A stretch of DNA of 64,000 nt. Origin: Temnothorax longispinosus. Its lineage: Eukaryota > Arthropoda > Insecta > Hymenoptera > Formicidae. Each line of letters begins with the position of its first letter. The first letter of the stretch is position 1. The translations under genes and the position numbers were made by a program. Shown here piece by piece: positions 40,545 to 52,262 of the stretch. The stretch lies in contig NC_092359.1 of NCBI RefSeq assembly GCF_030848805.1, forward strand, positions 1,167,001-1,231,000, given 5' to 3'. Under the pieces are notes generated by a model, which saw only the letters and a program-made list of their open reading frames with translations, had not been told where the DNA came from and did no database searches.

Positions 40545-41500
40545 CCGATCCATCGGGCCCTCTTTCTCCCCCTCCCCTGCTCTCTATCCTTCGCCCGTTC
40601 CTTGCATCTCCGTTCTTCGTCCTTCTCTCTCTTTCTGTTTAAACCTTTACCCCGACCACCCCGCGCAAGGCCTATCGATATCACCTTCTCTGTCCGCTCT
40701 GAGAAACACCGTGGCTCTACCGCGTCTCCTCGCTCCACGATGGGCCCCACTCGCTCTTTCCAACAACATCGCTCCTTCCTTTTCCGTTTCTCTCTCCCTC
40801 CCTGTCTTTCGTGTCAAGAAACGTTCGATCTCCTATCCCGGTTACTCTTTCCTTCCCCGAATGCTCATTTTCTTCGCTCTTATTCTCTTTCACATCTCCC
40901 ATCCTCCTCCCTTCTTGTTCTCCTTTCCCCTACCATTTTGCCATACCACTACCTATATCAGAATACGGGTATCTTTGTCCGCGACGCGCGTAGGCCAGTC
41001 TCTCTCTCTCTCTCTCTCTCTTTCCCACTCGTTCTTTCCCGGGGCCCGCTGCTTCGATCGTGGGCCCCGTTCTCTCTCCTCTCCCACCCTCTTACGCGAC
41101 TCACCTCTCCAGCTTTCCCTCCTCGCCATCTTCCACGCGCGATCATTCCACCTTCGACTCGCCTCGCGCATCCCGCCGTCGTCTCGCTGAGATATTCTCC
41201 CTTTTGCCCTCGAGGAACGAGCAATGCGGAGGCTCAGGTATGCAAGATGGCCGCCGCACGCTGGAGCCCCGTGCGACGAGGACGTTGCTTCGCGTTGACG
41301 GGAATGAGAGAGATGTAGCGAGAACAAGAGGGACGTCAAGTGGACCAGAGAAAGAAAACGAGAAAGGGAGGAGAGAAAGAGAGAGAGAAAGGAGGAAGAG
41401 AAAAGAGAAAAACGAAAGAGGAAGAAAGAGGGAGTAAGAGTAATACGAGGACCGATGAGAAAAAGGGCGACGAGGATAGAGAACGAGAGATGAATAATGC
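40545..41500. repeat. Pyrimidine tract followed by purine tract upstream of fat
   Basis: Plus-strand pyrimidine-rich 40545-41110 (with (TC)n at 40999-41021), then purine-rich 41340-41500. This is the reverse order of the tract pairs in the intron. Confidence 0.75.
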
Positions 41501-41779
41501 GTGGGGGAGGAGGGGGGTGGAAATACCTAGAAGGGCGAGCAGGGGGACACCCCGACTTAGGGGATGCAGACTGCCACGCGGAGAAACATCGGGATATGTC
41601 AGAAGGGAGGGGCGTGAAAGGTGGAGCGGGGGTGATCCGCGGGATCCGGACTCACGGCTTGTGTGTAGATATATATCCGCGGGCCTATATGGTCACTTTT
41701 ATAATCCGTTACCGCGATTGAGTGTTCCGCTCGATTCTTTCGATCCTCTTTCCTTCGAACTAATTCACCGTCTCGGGTT

Positions 41780-41821
<42 letters not shown>

Positions 41822-44800
41822 GTCTGTCTGTCTACTTTCTTCCCTCCTTTTTTCTTACATATCTACGTAGTTTACTCGCTCACTGGACCGTTGATTTCCT
41901 TTAATCTAGTTTACTAGGTACAATACCGTACGGACATGTAAGTTGGTTGGTGCTTTGATAATGTTGAAACCTACAAAAGCTACAACCAAAATTATAAAAA
42001 ATTATAAAAAATAAGATAATAGAGTTGCCATGCTACTCTTCGTGGCAACCAAGTATTCATGCCACGCAAAAATGCACCTCACTACAGAATTCGTTCGCGC
42101 ACATCTGATTTTGCAGTGATCGCATATGGTCCAGTTTCTGGTTTAGAATGAAAAGCAAAGTCCGCAGAAAGGAGATTATGATAATAAAGGAATCGATTAG
42201 TAATTATAGTGGTGATAGTCAATTAAAAAAAAAAAATTTGAGAATAATACGTGATTAAAAACAATAGAAATCCATCACGAAATAAGTCAATAATTAAAGA
42301 ATAAATTGTTATTAACATTTGGTATATTTTTATTTGTGACTTTAATTCAACTAATAAGTAGTGCATGTGAAGAAATCAAGGTACTGCACAAGTCAAACCT
42401 TCTCGGTTTACTCATTTTAAACTCCAAGTCTAAAAACCGAACGAATCTGTAGAATTTAATTTGTTGCAAAAATCGAGAAATATAACAATAAGTGAACCGA
42501 TTTGCACATTTTTCCGATCATCCTCGTTCCTTTTATCCCGCGGAACAAGGGACAGATCGCTTTGGACCAACTCGCTTTACGTGGACTTAGATAAGAATGA
42601 GTACGAGTGTTCTCTCGAATGAGTGAACGTCCGCTGAAGAATAGGGAGAGACGCGATTCCTTATCGGATGATGGACGAGTCGCCTTCTTCTCGGCTTGAA
42701 ATATCGATGAAAATTCGAGAGGGTTTTATTGGAAAGGGTAATAGGTGACAATGCGCCAAACGACGCGTTTCGCGCTATCTTTAAGTTTATAGGACTCCAA
42801 AGTAAAATGCATCCGTTCCACTCTTGAGTTGCGTTAAGTCTCCGAACGTCCGTCTTGTCAAGGAACCGTGCGACACGCACCGACAAGTAATTTTCTGCGC
42901 GTCAAATAATTCATAAAGCCATGCGGAAAATACGTAAAATATCGGTTACGAAGAATTATGAACAACGAGAAATAGTTAATTACAAAGTACCTCATCTCAT
43001 GTACGTATCACTTATCTTATTTAATCTCAATTAAGTAAACTTAAGAATCGAGAAAGATTTATATTTATTATTTATTTCTCATAATTCTTAGGTACCTTGG
43101 GATGGCTTCCGATTTATATATAGTTTACAATACAATACGATACCTACTATATTAATTTTAACATTGACTTTCCACACATCTGACTAAATTATGTGACTAA
43201 TTACTTATCTTTAACTTAATATTTATTATTTCATAATCCTGTACTAACTAAAAGATTTTTATATTAATAGTATGATGATATGCAACTGAAAAAATGTTGA
43301 ATCTACTTAAAGATATAAGTAGAGAGGTATGAGAAAATTTTGATATTGTAGGATTTGTATTTACAAAATTAATACGTACTTGAAAAATTAATCAATATAA
43401 TCTATTAGTAAATAATAATAAATTGTTTAAAACTTTGTTAAACTTAAATGATTTTTATCTTAGGCATAAAGAAAATAATCTTGGTATTTTCTTTAGAATT
43501 TTTTAAATAATCTACATCATTTTTATTATTTCGTCGCAGATAAGATTTTGTATTATTACAATAAATTTCTTCACAAGAGGTGAAAAATATAATAATATAA
43601 TTAAAATAATGTAATTAACGATAATGTGATAAACGATAGTATAATTGCATTTTAAAGCAGGAAGTAGTTTTTAAGCAGCAAATGCAGCAATCGTTTGTTA
43701 TCCGAAAGAAATAAATTCAAATTTGGTTCGTAGACTTGTCTCTCGAAGGATGCAACACAGGACGTTGAATTGCATGATTAATATCCTGTGTTCCACCGCG
43801 ATAACGCGTACGTGCGTACGCCATTTGTTGTTCCGCGATATTAGAAAGATCACGACCCAGGGTAGGAGGCGAAGGAATCCCGACATTTATCCGGATATAG
43901 AAAAGCCGTGACACTTTGTGCGCCGAAATCATCAATTACATTAATCCTCGCATATATCGAGCTTCTCGAACCCTGAAGATCGCGATATACGATCTTTTGA
44001 TTGAGGAGAGTGATTATACGAATCCTCGTATCCGTATCGTTGACAATATCACGCAAACTCTGTTGAACTATCTGTAATATGATGAATAAAATCTATTTAT
44101 TTAAATATATAAATATATACTTATATTTTTATATAAATATATAAATATATGTGCTTATAAATAATATTTTTTAAACACTCACGAATGTCTGTGATACGTA
44201 ATATTTTTTTTAAATATAATAAAAAGCACTTATTTATTATATAAATTATTGTATAATATATATGTTTGCAATATTAATACAATACAAATTAATATTAATA
44301 CAAAAACCTTACAAAATTTATATTATATCCAACAATTTTATTATATTTATATATTTTATTATACAATGCAAATAATTATTATGTCTATTATTTTTTTCTA
44401 TATATATATAATAATATTTGGTCACGAACTCAAATAATATCTTACATAACTCAGACATTTAAATTACTATCTTTTGCAGGAAAAATTCGCGGCATGAGAT
44501 TTCATAGAGCGGACTGACAGATTGCAACATCGCATTGCAGAAATCCGATCGTTCTCCACGTGGGTGTACAAAATTGTCGACATCGAGCACGATTACTTTT
44601 CGCAATAGAGCGAACGAGCTTCTCGAGGATACAGGGTAAGAAATTGGCAGAATTAAATATCCTAATAGCTTATTTTGCGGGCGTGCCTCGCCATAAATAC
44701 GCAGCCGATCGTTTTGCTCCTGTTTTTGGCCTCGTTTACGTATACGATTTCGTAAAAAAATAAGAATTACAAAAATTTATTATACAATTGGATTTATAAT

Positions 44801-45470
44801 GTTATAAATGTGTTAGCATATTTATAAAAATTAATTTTATGAGTATTATAAATATAAATTTATTATAATTTAATTATATCGTAATACGTTATAAAACACG
44901 CGCGCGCACACATAAATATGCATTCGTGTGTGTTTATGTATATGTATGTATAAAATATATATAAATTATTTTAAAATTATATTAATTTTTTAAAATTCTT
45001 TACCAAAGGTTTTATAGAGACAGGAGAGGTTATAGGAAAGTAGTCATACTAGAAAATGTATATAAATTACTCGATACTAACGTAAAGAAATTTGTTATTG
45101 CTGTTAAGAGAGGACGCGACCGACGCGACTATTTTGTACCAAAACATTTGTTGGATTATTCTATAAAAATAAAGTCAAATAAGAAAAATAATCATGACAA
45201 TATTTATATAATATTTTAATAGAAATGTCTTATCACTGCCAAACAATAGAATTTGATAAAATTTAGCCTGCACAGCTAGTACGACGGAGATTTATTATTC
45301 TACTATTTGCCTGCTCCTTTGACTACGCGTGGACTTCGTACTGAAAAATCTATATCCTATAAATTAAACAATATTTACTTCGATTAAATATTCCTGTTAG
45401 AAGTATCTAAGAAAAATAAATAAATAACTAAAATTCTCTTTAAATAAATAATATTCCAACACATGACGTA
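41351..45470. other. Intergenic region between fat and FCF1, no gene seen
   Basis: It starts with a purine-rich tract (41340-41500), then a CT/CTGT microsatellite (41789-41834), then becomes strongly AT-rich. There is a 7-bp perfect hairpin at 42024-42049 and AT-repeat DNA around 44090-44420. No reading frame with domain-like content, no RNA gene and no transposase is recognisable. Confidence 0.6.
41789..41834. repeat. (CT)n/(CTGT)n compound microsatellite
   Basis: Perfect CT run changing to CTGT units. Confidence 0.9.
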
Positions 45471-45478
45471 TTATAAGT

Positions 45479-45484
45479 TTTATT
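45479..45484 (-). terminator. Probable polyadenylation signal of FCF1
   Basis: TTTATT on the plus strand reads AATAAA on the minus strand, 76 bases beyond the FCF1 stop codon. The spacing suits a short 3' UTR. The assignment rests on motif and position only. Confidence 0.5.
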
Positions 45485-45559
45485 AACAAAATGCACATCT
45501 TTGTGTATGTTTAATACAAAAAGATAATTATTTAAAAAAGGTATCAATAAATTATACTA

Positions 45560-47109
45560 TTATTTGGGTGCGCCATACGCATCTGGCATCCTTTCTATCG
45601 TAAATCTGTGTTGAGATACATACATTATTGGCACACCCGGTATCTTCCGTATTCTTCTTTTCAAATCTTTATCATTTGTTGCAACGATATAGCACTTATG
45701 CTGAAATAATAATAACACACAATTTAATTTTATCGTCAATAAGATAAATTTAGATTACATCTAAAAGAATTGTCACTAAAATAACATCTTGCAACTAATA
45801 CTTACTTGTGTTACTCTGTTCACAAGACAGTCATCTGCATAGGTTCCCTTATGCATACATTTTAACCTTTCAAATCGCGGATCCTTGATGATTTTCAATG
45901 CCAATTTATACTTCTGTCCAAGCTTCTCTAACTCGCCCATTACGCAATCCGTTATATACGGCGTACACTTTGCATAGAGGCATTCCATCATATTCTGTAT
46001 TATATCTAATTTGTTTTTAATGGAGAAGTTAATGAAGTTTGTGTCAATTAAAATATGATACGGCGGTCCAAGCTGCGTGTTATACTGGAAGAATAATGCG
46101 GAGGATTGTTGTGGCCTGAAAGAAACAAATACTTTATGATAAATAAGAATTTCATAATATCATGCAGAAAGATACTTCTGTTAGAAATAATATAAAATGT
46201 CAGATTATATATAATATTACTTACACTTCTGTGACTTTTATTTTAGTCTTATCTTCCTTCGGAGTTTTCTTTGACGGCAGCCGCTTCTCTGGTTTTCTAT
46301 ATAAAAAAAATCCGTTTTAATTTTTTTCGCATATGATTTACAAAGTTATAACAGTGGCTTGTCGAAGATCATATGGTACATTAACTTACATTCGCGAATC
46401 GCTCAGACTAATCATCCTTTTCATCTGAGCAAATCTCTGCATCACAACTTTACGCGTTTTCTTATTTTTCCCCTGTAACATATAATTTCATAACAAGTAT
46501 TATACAATAATATAATTAGTAATATGATATATATTCATTTAAAATAAAACAATGAAATCGCAATCTCTTATATTCTCACTTCATAGGGCGTGTTTAAAAC
46601 AACAAAGCAGCTACTTGCTTGTCGAGCGAATGTTATGTATAGCAACTTGTACATCGTTGAGTATATTTTCGACATAATATAATCTAAGAGAACATTTATA
46701 TTAACATTTATTTTAAAAACCAGCAAACGTAACTTACAATAAACTAAATCTCTAGCTAGAAACCTGTAGCTAGAAGATAAAATACGTTATGCAACTAAGC
46801 TAATTGCTACAACAAAGCAATTATCATTTAATGCATTCGCTCAACGAGCAAGTTAACTGCTTTGCTGACTTGAACCCATATTTTCTATATACCCTCCAAA
46901 AATGCATGATTAATGTCTATTTCTATCAATGTAAATTAACTTTAATCTCAATTTAACTTGCTTTTTATCTTTTCCTAGTTCTTAGAACTTAGTTTTACCG
47001 ATCAAGATTAATCTGCATTGATGGATTAACTGCATTGACAACTGGACATTAATAATTTAATTTATCTGGTAGAATATACATTTACTTTTTTAAAAAATGC
47101 TTTTACCAT
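45560..47109 (-). CDS. Fcf1: rRNA-processing protein FCF1 homologue (PIN domain)
   Basis: FCF1 is a nucleolar PIN-domain protein of the small-subunit processome, required for early pre-18S rRNA cleavages. Minus-strand exons: 47109-47107 (ATG only, tentative), 46472-46390, 46296-46225, 46115-45806, 45700-45560. All junctions have GT/AG and compatible phases, giving ~202 residues (human 198). The N-terminus GKNKKTRK is a conserved basic motif. The PIN domain starts around residue 60 with FFQYNTQLGPPYHILIDTNF (acidic Asp ~77), followed by ECLYAKC, ITDCVMGELEKLGQKY and HKGTYADDCLV. The protein ends YGAPK, where human ends YGAPRF. The start codon sits alone before the first intron (ATG|GTAAAA, 47106 onward). 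This is the only good fit I found to a phase-0 GGG-starting exon, but it is the weakest part of the model. Intron 1 carries a MITE-like element. The gene is head-to-head with Drp1. Confidence 0.9.
46586..46877. mobile_element. MITE-like inverted-repeat element in FCF1 intron 1
   Basis: A 29-bp sequence at 46604-46632 recurs as an imperfect inverted copy at 46834-46863. The two share AAAGCAG, CTTGCT and GAGCGAATG, with a few substitutions and one inserted base. Outside these, the element begins GGG and ends CCC, and ATA stands on both sides (46583-46585, 46878-46880) as a possible 3-bp target duplication. At ~290 bp with no coding capacity, this is the form of a non-autonomous DNA transposon. 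The superfamily is not identified and the exact ends are inferred. Confidence 0.5.
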
Positions 47110-47330
47110 TATATTTTCTGTGGACGTGTGTGTATCCTTGAGTCCTTACAATCCTTTTTGGAAAAATTATAATAACGAATTCAAAATCTGTAATCAAACA
47201 AAAATCATACAGTTAGAAATTTTGTGATAAACAATTCTACGTTTAATTAATCACTGATTAAGTTAATCGAAATTTAGTCGGAGTTACAGAAGAATTTCAC
47301 TGTATGAAAAGCACATGTGAGCGACGAATG

Positions 47331-47349
47331 TTAGGTTAGGTTAGGTTAG
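47331..47349 (+). repeat. (TTAGG)n run, telomere-type motif
   Basis: Three full TTAGG units plus TTAG. TTAGG is the ancestral insect telomeric repeat. Here it is interstitial, 222 bases upstream of the proposed FCF1 start. Confidence 0.85.
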
Positions 47350-48714
47350 AAGCAAAAGAGAACATTTCTTTAAAGTTTTACTAAACGGTGGAAATTTAAG
47401 GTGCCTTCAACTTATCCATAGGATCATATAAATCTCTTTTCTTTCTTACTTAATGTACATACTTAGTCTATTAACTGAAAAATCTGTTTGGAGTAATGTA
47501 ACCTGAAGGAGAAGTCGAAGACACCTAAACCCGAAGGAAGCTCCAGAAAGAAAGGAAACAGGATAGAAAATCTTCCTGTTTGTAGCAAAACAGAATAAAG
47601 AGAGGAAAAATTAGAGCAAAAATTCAACACAACCTCTGCATGTATACTGCTATTTTCCCTAAATCTCGCTTATGTGAACAATTGTGAACTTGTGAGCGGT
47701 ATGTGAGTGTGGTTGTGAAACTGCTGGAAACTCAGGAAACTGCCACATGCCACATGCGCGGCTGCGCGGCGTTTCGGTTCGGCGGCGAATCCAGCAAACT
47801 ATAAAATTGTTCTAAATACATTTTGGAACGCATTTTTAAACATGCATCGCACATTTACAATTATATCTCACAACACGGAGCAAAAATTGATATGTCACTG
47901 TAGAAATTTCGATTAGGTTATAAAAATAAAAAAAATGGAAATTATTCAGTGATGGATTATGGATTGCAGCCGCGACGTACTCAAAGAACTCTCGAATTAA
48001 GCGAGTCGTTTAATTGTTTTGCAAAGAGATTATTCTGAATTGATTACTCGTGGTAACAAATGAACATTTACATCTCCATGCGATTTCACTAGAAGAATAG
48101 GAGATTGACCTTTTTTTATCGCTACTATACATACACTAACATTAACATTTACTACACTAACATTTAGACATTTAGAGGATACAGAGTAATAAAGATAATT
48201 AATGTTTATCTGTTACAGAAAAGATTGGAATACGAGGAATGCATATTCATAAATTGAAAATGATTTAAAAATTTCCTTTAAACGAGGGCGACCGAAGGCG
48301 GAATTGGAACAATGGATTTACGTGCTCGTACGCGAAACAATTCTGAATAAGTTTCCCCTCGAACGAGAGCGAAGCGAACAGATGGCTCGAAAAAGAGGCG
48401 GGAATCGAAACAATGGATGCGCGCGTCATGCCGTCATGCCGTCACGACGCATACGCACGCGACGAGTATCGCAGCAAGTATCGTATGTATGTATACATAC
48501 CATCATACGTGTGTCACGTCACACACTATCAAAAACGCGCACGCGTGTGCGCGGTATGGAGTACAGGAAGGGGTGACGGAATACGGAATCAGGTGTGCAT
48601 CATTCTGCGGAGTCGTGGCGGTAGAGTTATTTCGAGTTGAGTTTACGGTCATTCGGCGCATCATCGTCAATCATTGAAATCGGAATATCCGCTTCCGTCA
48701 CGGAGTCGCGACGC

Positions 48715-48741
48715 ATGTCGACTATTGTAGACGAGAGCTGA
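48715..48741 (+). promoter_or_regulatory. Possible upstream ORF in the Drp1 leader
   Basis: An ATG followed by seven sense codons and TGA ends 154 bases before the Drp1 start. If the transcript begins upstream of 48715, this uORF could reduce Drp1 translation. The transcription start is unknown. Confidence 0.3.
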
Positions 48742-48895
48742 ACGGTCGAGGGGTGGAGAAGAAAGGGGACTAAGGGGAGCGCGAGAGCGTTACTCGAACC
48801 CGGCTTCGTAACCGAAACCGACCGACCGTCGTCCCGATCGATTCGCTCGTCGACGCGACGCGCGGAGGCTTCATCGTCGCTCCATCCGCACCACC

Positions 48896-51800
48896 ATGGA
48901 GGCCCTGATACCTGTGATAAACAAGCTGCAGGACGTGTTCAACACCGTCGGCGCTACCGCGCTGCAACTGCCGCAGATCGTCGTTCTGGGCACGCAGGTT
49001 AGCCGGAGTCTTTCTTCGGCCCGCGGCCAAACCGCGAGCCGAACCGCGATAACAATGAAACGGCAGGTCCGCCCCTTTCACCTGATGGACTTTGCTACCC
49101 TCGTTGCTCTCAAGATTAAACAAAATATGTGACTTCTCCGGTAAGAGAGAAAATTCCGACAGAGAGAGAGAAAGGGTGCAATCTTTCGAAAGGAGCGGAT
49201 CTAGCGACGGTTGGACATTTGAATTTTGTCGACAAGCATTCAAATTTTTTTTCTTTGTTATGAACAATGTAACAACGACAGGCTATTCATTGTAAGTTGC
49301 TTACTATCCGTCGGTGTTAGAATTGAGGAAAATAATATCGTAGCTTGCTTGAATCTTACGGTTTCCTTAAGCATGTTTACTTTTACTTATTTATAATCAG
49401 TTAAGAGGCAAATATTACGATTTGGATATAGCCACTCTCAAAGAAATTTTCATCTTATTCTAATCATGAAGAGTCAAAGTGACTCAAAAGATGATCCAAG
49501 GGTATTGTCGAATACAATGTAAAAGCAAATATTGAATTTTTCAGAGTTCAGGGAAGTCATCTGTAATAGAGAGCTTGGTGGGCCGTTCTTTTCTACCACG
49601 AGGGACCGGTATCGTCACGCGACGTCCGTTAATACTGCAACTTGTATATACACCGAGAGACGATCGAGAACACAGAAGCGCCGAGAATGGCACCCTGGAC
49701 TTGGAGGAATGGGGAATGTTTCTGCACACAAAGAACAGGATTTACAAGGATTTCGATGACATTCGCATGGAGATCGAGGCCGAAACTGACAGAATGGCTG
49801 GGGCTAACAAAGGAATCTGTCCAGAACCAATTAATCTTAAAATATATTCGACGTCTGTTGTTAATCTGACGCTTATAGATCTACCTGGTATTACGAAAGT
49901 GCCAGTGGGTGACCAGCCGGAAGACATCGAGTCTCAGATACATGAGCTCGTATCAAAGTACATATGTAGTCCGAACTCTATAATTTTAGCAGTTGTCACT
50001 GCCAATACTGACATGGCTACAAGCGAGAGTTTAAAGTTCAGCAAAGACGTTGATCCAGATGGCAGACGAACGCTGGCAGTCGTTACAAAATTAGATCTCA
50101 TGGATGCTGGTAAATTTTCCACAGTTTCGAAATTTTTTTTGCAGTTTCGAATTTGTCAAAGACAACCGATTGTACGCATACATTGTTTCTCTTCTTTTAG
50201 GGACTGACGCTATAGATATTCTATGTGGCAGAGTCATCCCGGTAAAATTGGGTATTATAGGTGTAGTCAATCGTTCTCAACAAGATATAATGAATAACAA
50301 GAGTATTAAGGAAGCGTTGAAGGATGAAGCCACATTCTTGCAACGTAAATATCCAACTTTGGCTAACAGAAACGGCACTCCTTACTTAGCAAAAACTCTT
50401 AATCGTTTACTTATGCAACATATTAGGGATTGCTTGCCAGAGTTGAAGGTAAGAATATTAATAGTAGAATTGTCGAATTATAGGATATAGCTAGAATCTA
50501 ATCTACTAAAGTAAGCATAATTTGGTAGAGCTTGTGTTTTTTGAAAACAGAACAGAGTGAATACAATGGTCGGGCAGTATCAAACCTTGCTTAATTCCTA
50601 TGGTGGAGATGTCGAAGACAAAAGCCAAACCTTGCTACAGATCATTACAAAGTTTGCAAACAGCTATTGCGCTACGATAGAGGGAACGGCGAGAAACATA
50701 GACACCACCGCGCTGTGCGGCGGCGCTCGCATTTGCTATATATTTCACGAGGCGTTTGGTAAAACGCTCGATTCGATTAATCCACTGGCAGATCTCAGTA
50801 AAAGTGACATATTGACCGCTATTCGCAATGCAACCGGTCCAAGACCGGCTCTCTTTGTGCCAGAAGTTTCTTTTGAATTATTAGTTAAACGGCAAATACG
50901 AAAGTTGGAGGATCCTTCGTTACGGTGCGTAGAGCTTGTGCATGAAGAACTGCAGAGTATAATACAGCATTGTGGTACTGAAGTGCAACAGGAGATACTA
51001 CGTTTCCCTAAACTGCACGAGCGTATCGTCGATGTTGTTACGCATTTGCTACGTAGACGACTCCCACCTACCAATTCAATGGTAAACTAAAATATTTACT
51101 GAGTATATGTATCCGTAACACGTTCTTTATACTCACATGCTGATTTGATTTCTTAAATAAAAGGTAGAGAACTTGGTTGCCATAGAATTGGCATACATTA
51201 ACACTAAGCATCCCGACTTTCACAAAGATGCAGCATTTGTGTCATCTTTACTGAAAGATACTGATGTAGATCACTTGAGGCACAACAAACGATTAACTTC
51301 AGCATCCAATACTATAATTACCAATGATACTGTAAGTAATAATCTCCATTTAGTGTCGTTTTTGTGAAATTTATACCAATTTATTATCTTTTAATTAATT
51401 GATAAAGTTATTCTTTCAAGAATAATGATTTAAATGTGGATAGCAACGTTTGCATGTCCATCAGTTTATTCAACATTTTATCCGAGCCACTTCTACTTTC
51501 TCACGTCGTGTTTGCATTTAATAGTAAAATGTATTTGTAACAGATTGTAAAATCAGTCAATAATCAAGATGAGATGAACTCTGTTTCCAATCAGATTAGA
51601 GAACAGCAAGGACAGCAAAATAACTGGTTGCTAAGTAGCTTACTACAGGGAAGAACGGAGTCAACTAGTTCCGCGGATGGTTCTCCAGTTAGAATGCGTG
51701 AAAATAGTAACTCCCCGAATCCAGCGATCGAACTGCAAAAAGCATCCCCGCAACAAAAACCAGTGAATCTGCTCCCGGCGGTACCGATACAGACATCTCG

Positions 51801-52262
51801 AAAACTTAGCGATCGTGAGCAACGGGATTGTGATATTATCGGTAAGGAAGTGTATCGTATTAAAAGTCATAAACATTATGTTAACAAACTTTAATTTCAA
51901 TTTTCTTTCTTTCGTTGTTCGCAGAAAGGCTCATAAGATCATACTTTTATATTGTACGGAAATCCATCCAGGATAGTGTACCAAAGGCTGTTATGCATTT
52001 CCTAGTCAACTATGTGAAAGATAATCTACAAAGCGAACTTGTCACACATTTGTACAAATCAGATCAGGCTGAGGCCTTGTTGATTGAGAGCGAACACATC
52101 GCTGTTAGGCGTAAAGAAACAGCAGACATGCTTAAGGTACGTAAAAAGTTAACTACAAAGCCTCTTTATAATAATTGATCTCTAACGATTGCTCTTATTC
52201 AACAGGCATTGACTCAAGCAGGTCACATCATTAGCGAAATTAGAGAAACGCACATGTGGTAA
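48896..52262 (+). CDS. Drp1: Dynamin-related protein 1 (mitochondrial/peroxisomal fission GTPase)
   Basis: Drp1 is a cytosolic GTPase that assembles around mitochondria and peroxisomes and constricts them. Eight coding exons: 48896-48997, 49545-50109, 50201-50448, 50551-51081, 51164-51331, 51544-51841, 51925-52136, 52206-52262. Every intron has GT/AG and the phases agree, giving 726 residues (human 736). The P-loop GTQSSGKS (32-39) spans the first intron, switch I contains GTGIVTRRP with Thr59, DLPG is at 146-149, and TKLD is near 215. The middle domain follows (GRVIPVKLGIIGVVNRSQQD), then a Gln/Ser-rich variable region (exon 6) and the GTPase effector domain (DREQRDCDIIERLIRSYF to the C-terminal HMW). 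The start has an ideal Kozak context (CACCACCATGG). It is convergent with the SMYD4-like gene and divergent from FCF1. AATAAA at 52854 is a likely poly(A) signal. Confidence 0.97.

Larger units (their letters stand above)
39001..41350. promoter_or_regulatory. CpG- and pyrimidine-rich upstream region of fat (possible 5' UTR/promoter)
   Basis: The sequence upstream of the fat start is CpG-rich to about 40.6 kb and includes an alternating GC run at 40232-40248. It is then dominated by plus-strand pyrimidine tracts (39330-39450, 40545-41110). Immediately before the ATG, on the minus strand, AG dinucleotides occur (e.g. CTAAGACAG, about 25 bases upstream) but without a clear pyrimidine tract. I cannot tell whether the 5' UTR is continuous or spliced. 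No TATA box or defined start site is evident. Open frames here are compositional and not coding. The promoter assignment is inferred from position and CpG content. Confidence 0.4.
47110..48895. promoter_or_regulatory. Head-to-head intergenic region of FCF1 and Drp1
   Basis: 1.8 kb separate the two divergent start codons. It contains a (TTAGG)3TTAG run at 47331-47349. Close to Drp1 is a group of near-palindromes at 48490-48562 (TATGTATGTATACATAC, GTGTGTCACGTCACACAC and a CGCGCACGCGTGTGCGCG-like segment), then a CpG-rich stretch to the Drp1 start. No TATA box is evident. The 5' UTRs of both genes must lie here, possibly with introns. Confidence 0.5.

Noticed and set aside
40420..41318. Plus-strand open frames of ~240-256 codons upstream of fat
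   Set aside because: Low-complexity pyrimidine DNA read in several frames at once.
48998..49132. Extension of the Drp1 exon 1 frame to a stop at 49132
   Set aside because: The frame passes a GTTAGC donor, and the conserved P-loop continues correctly only after the acceptor at 49544; the extension is intronic.
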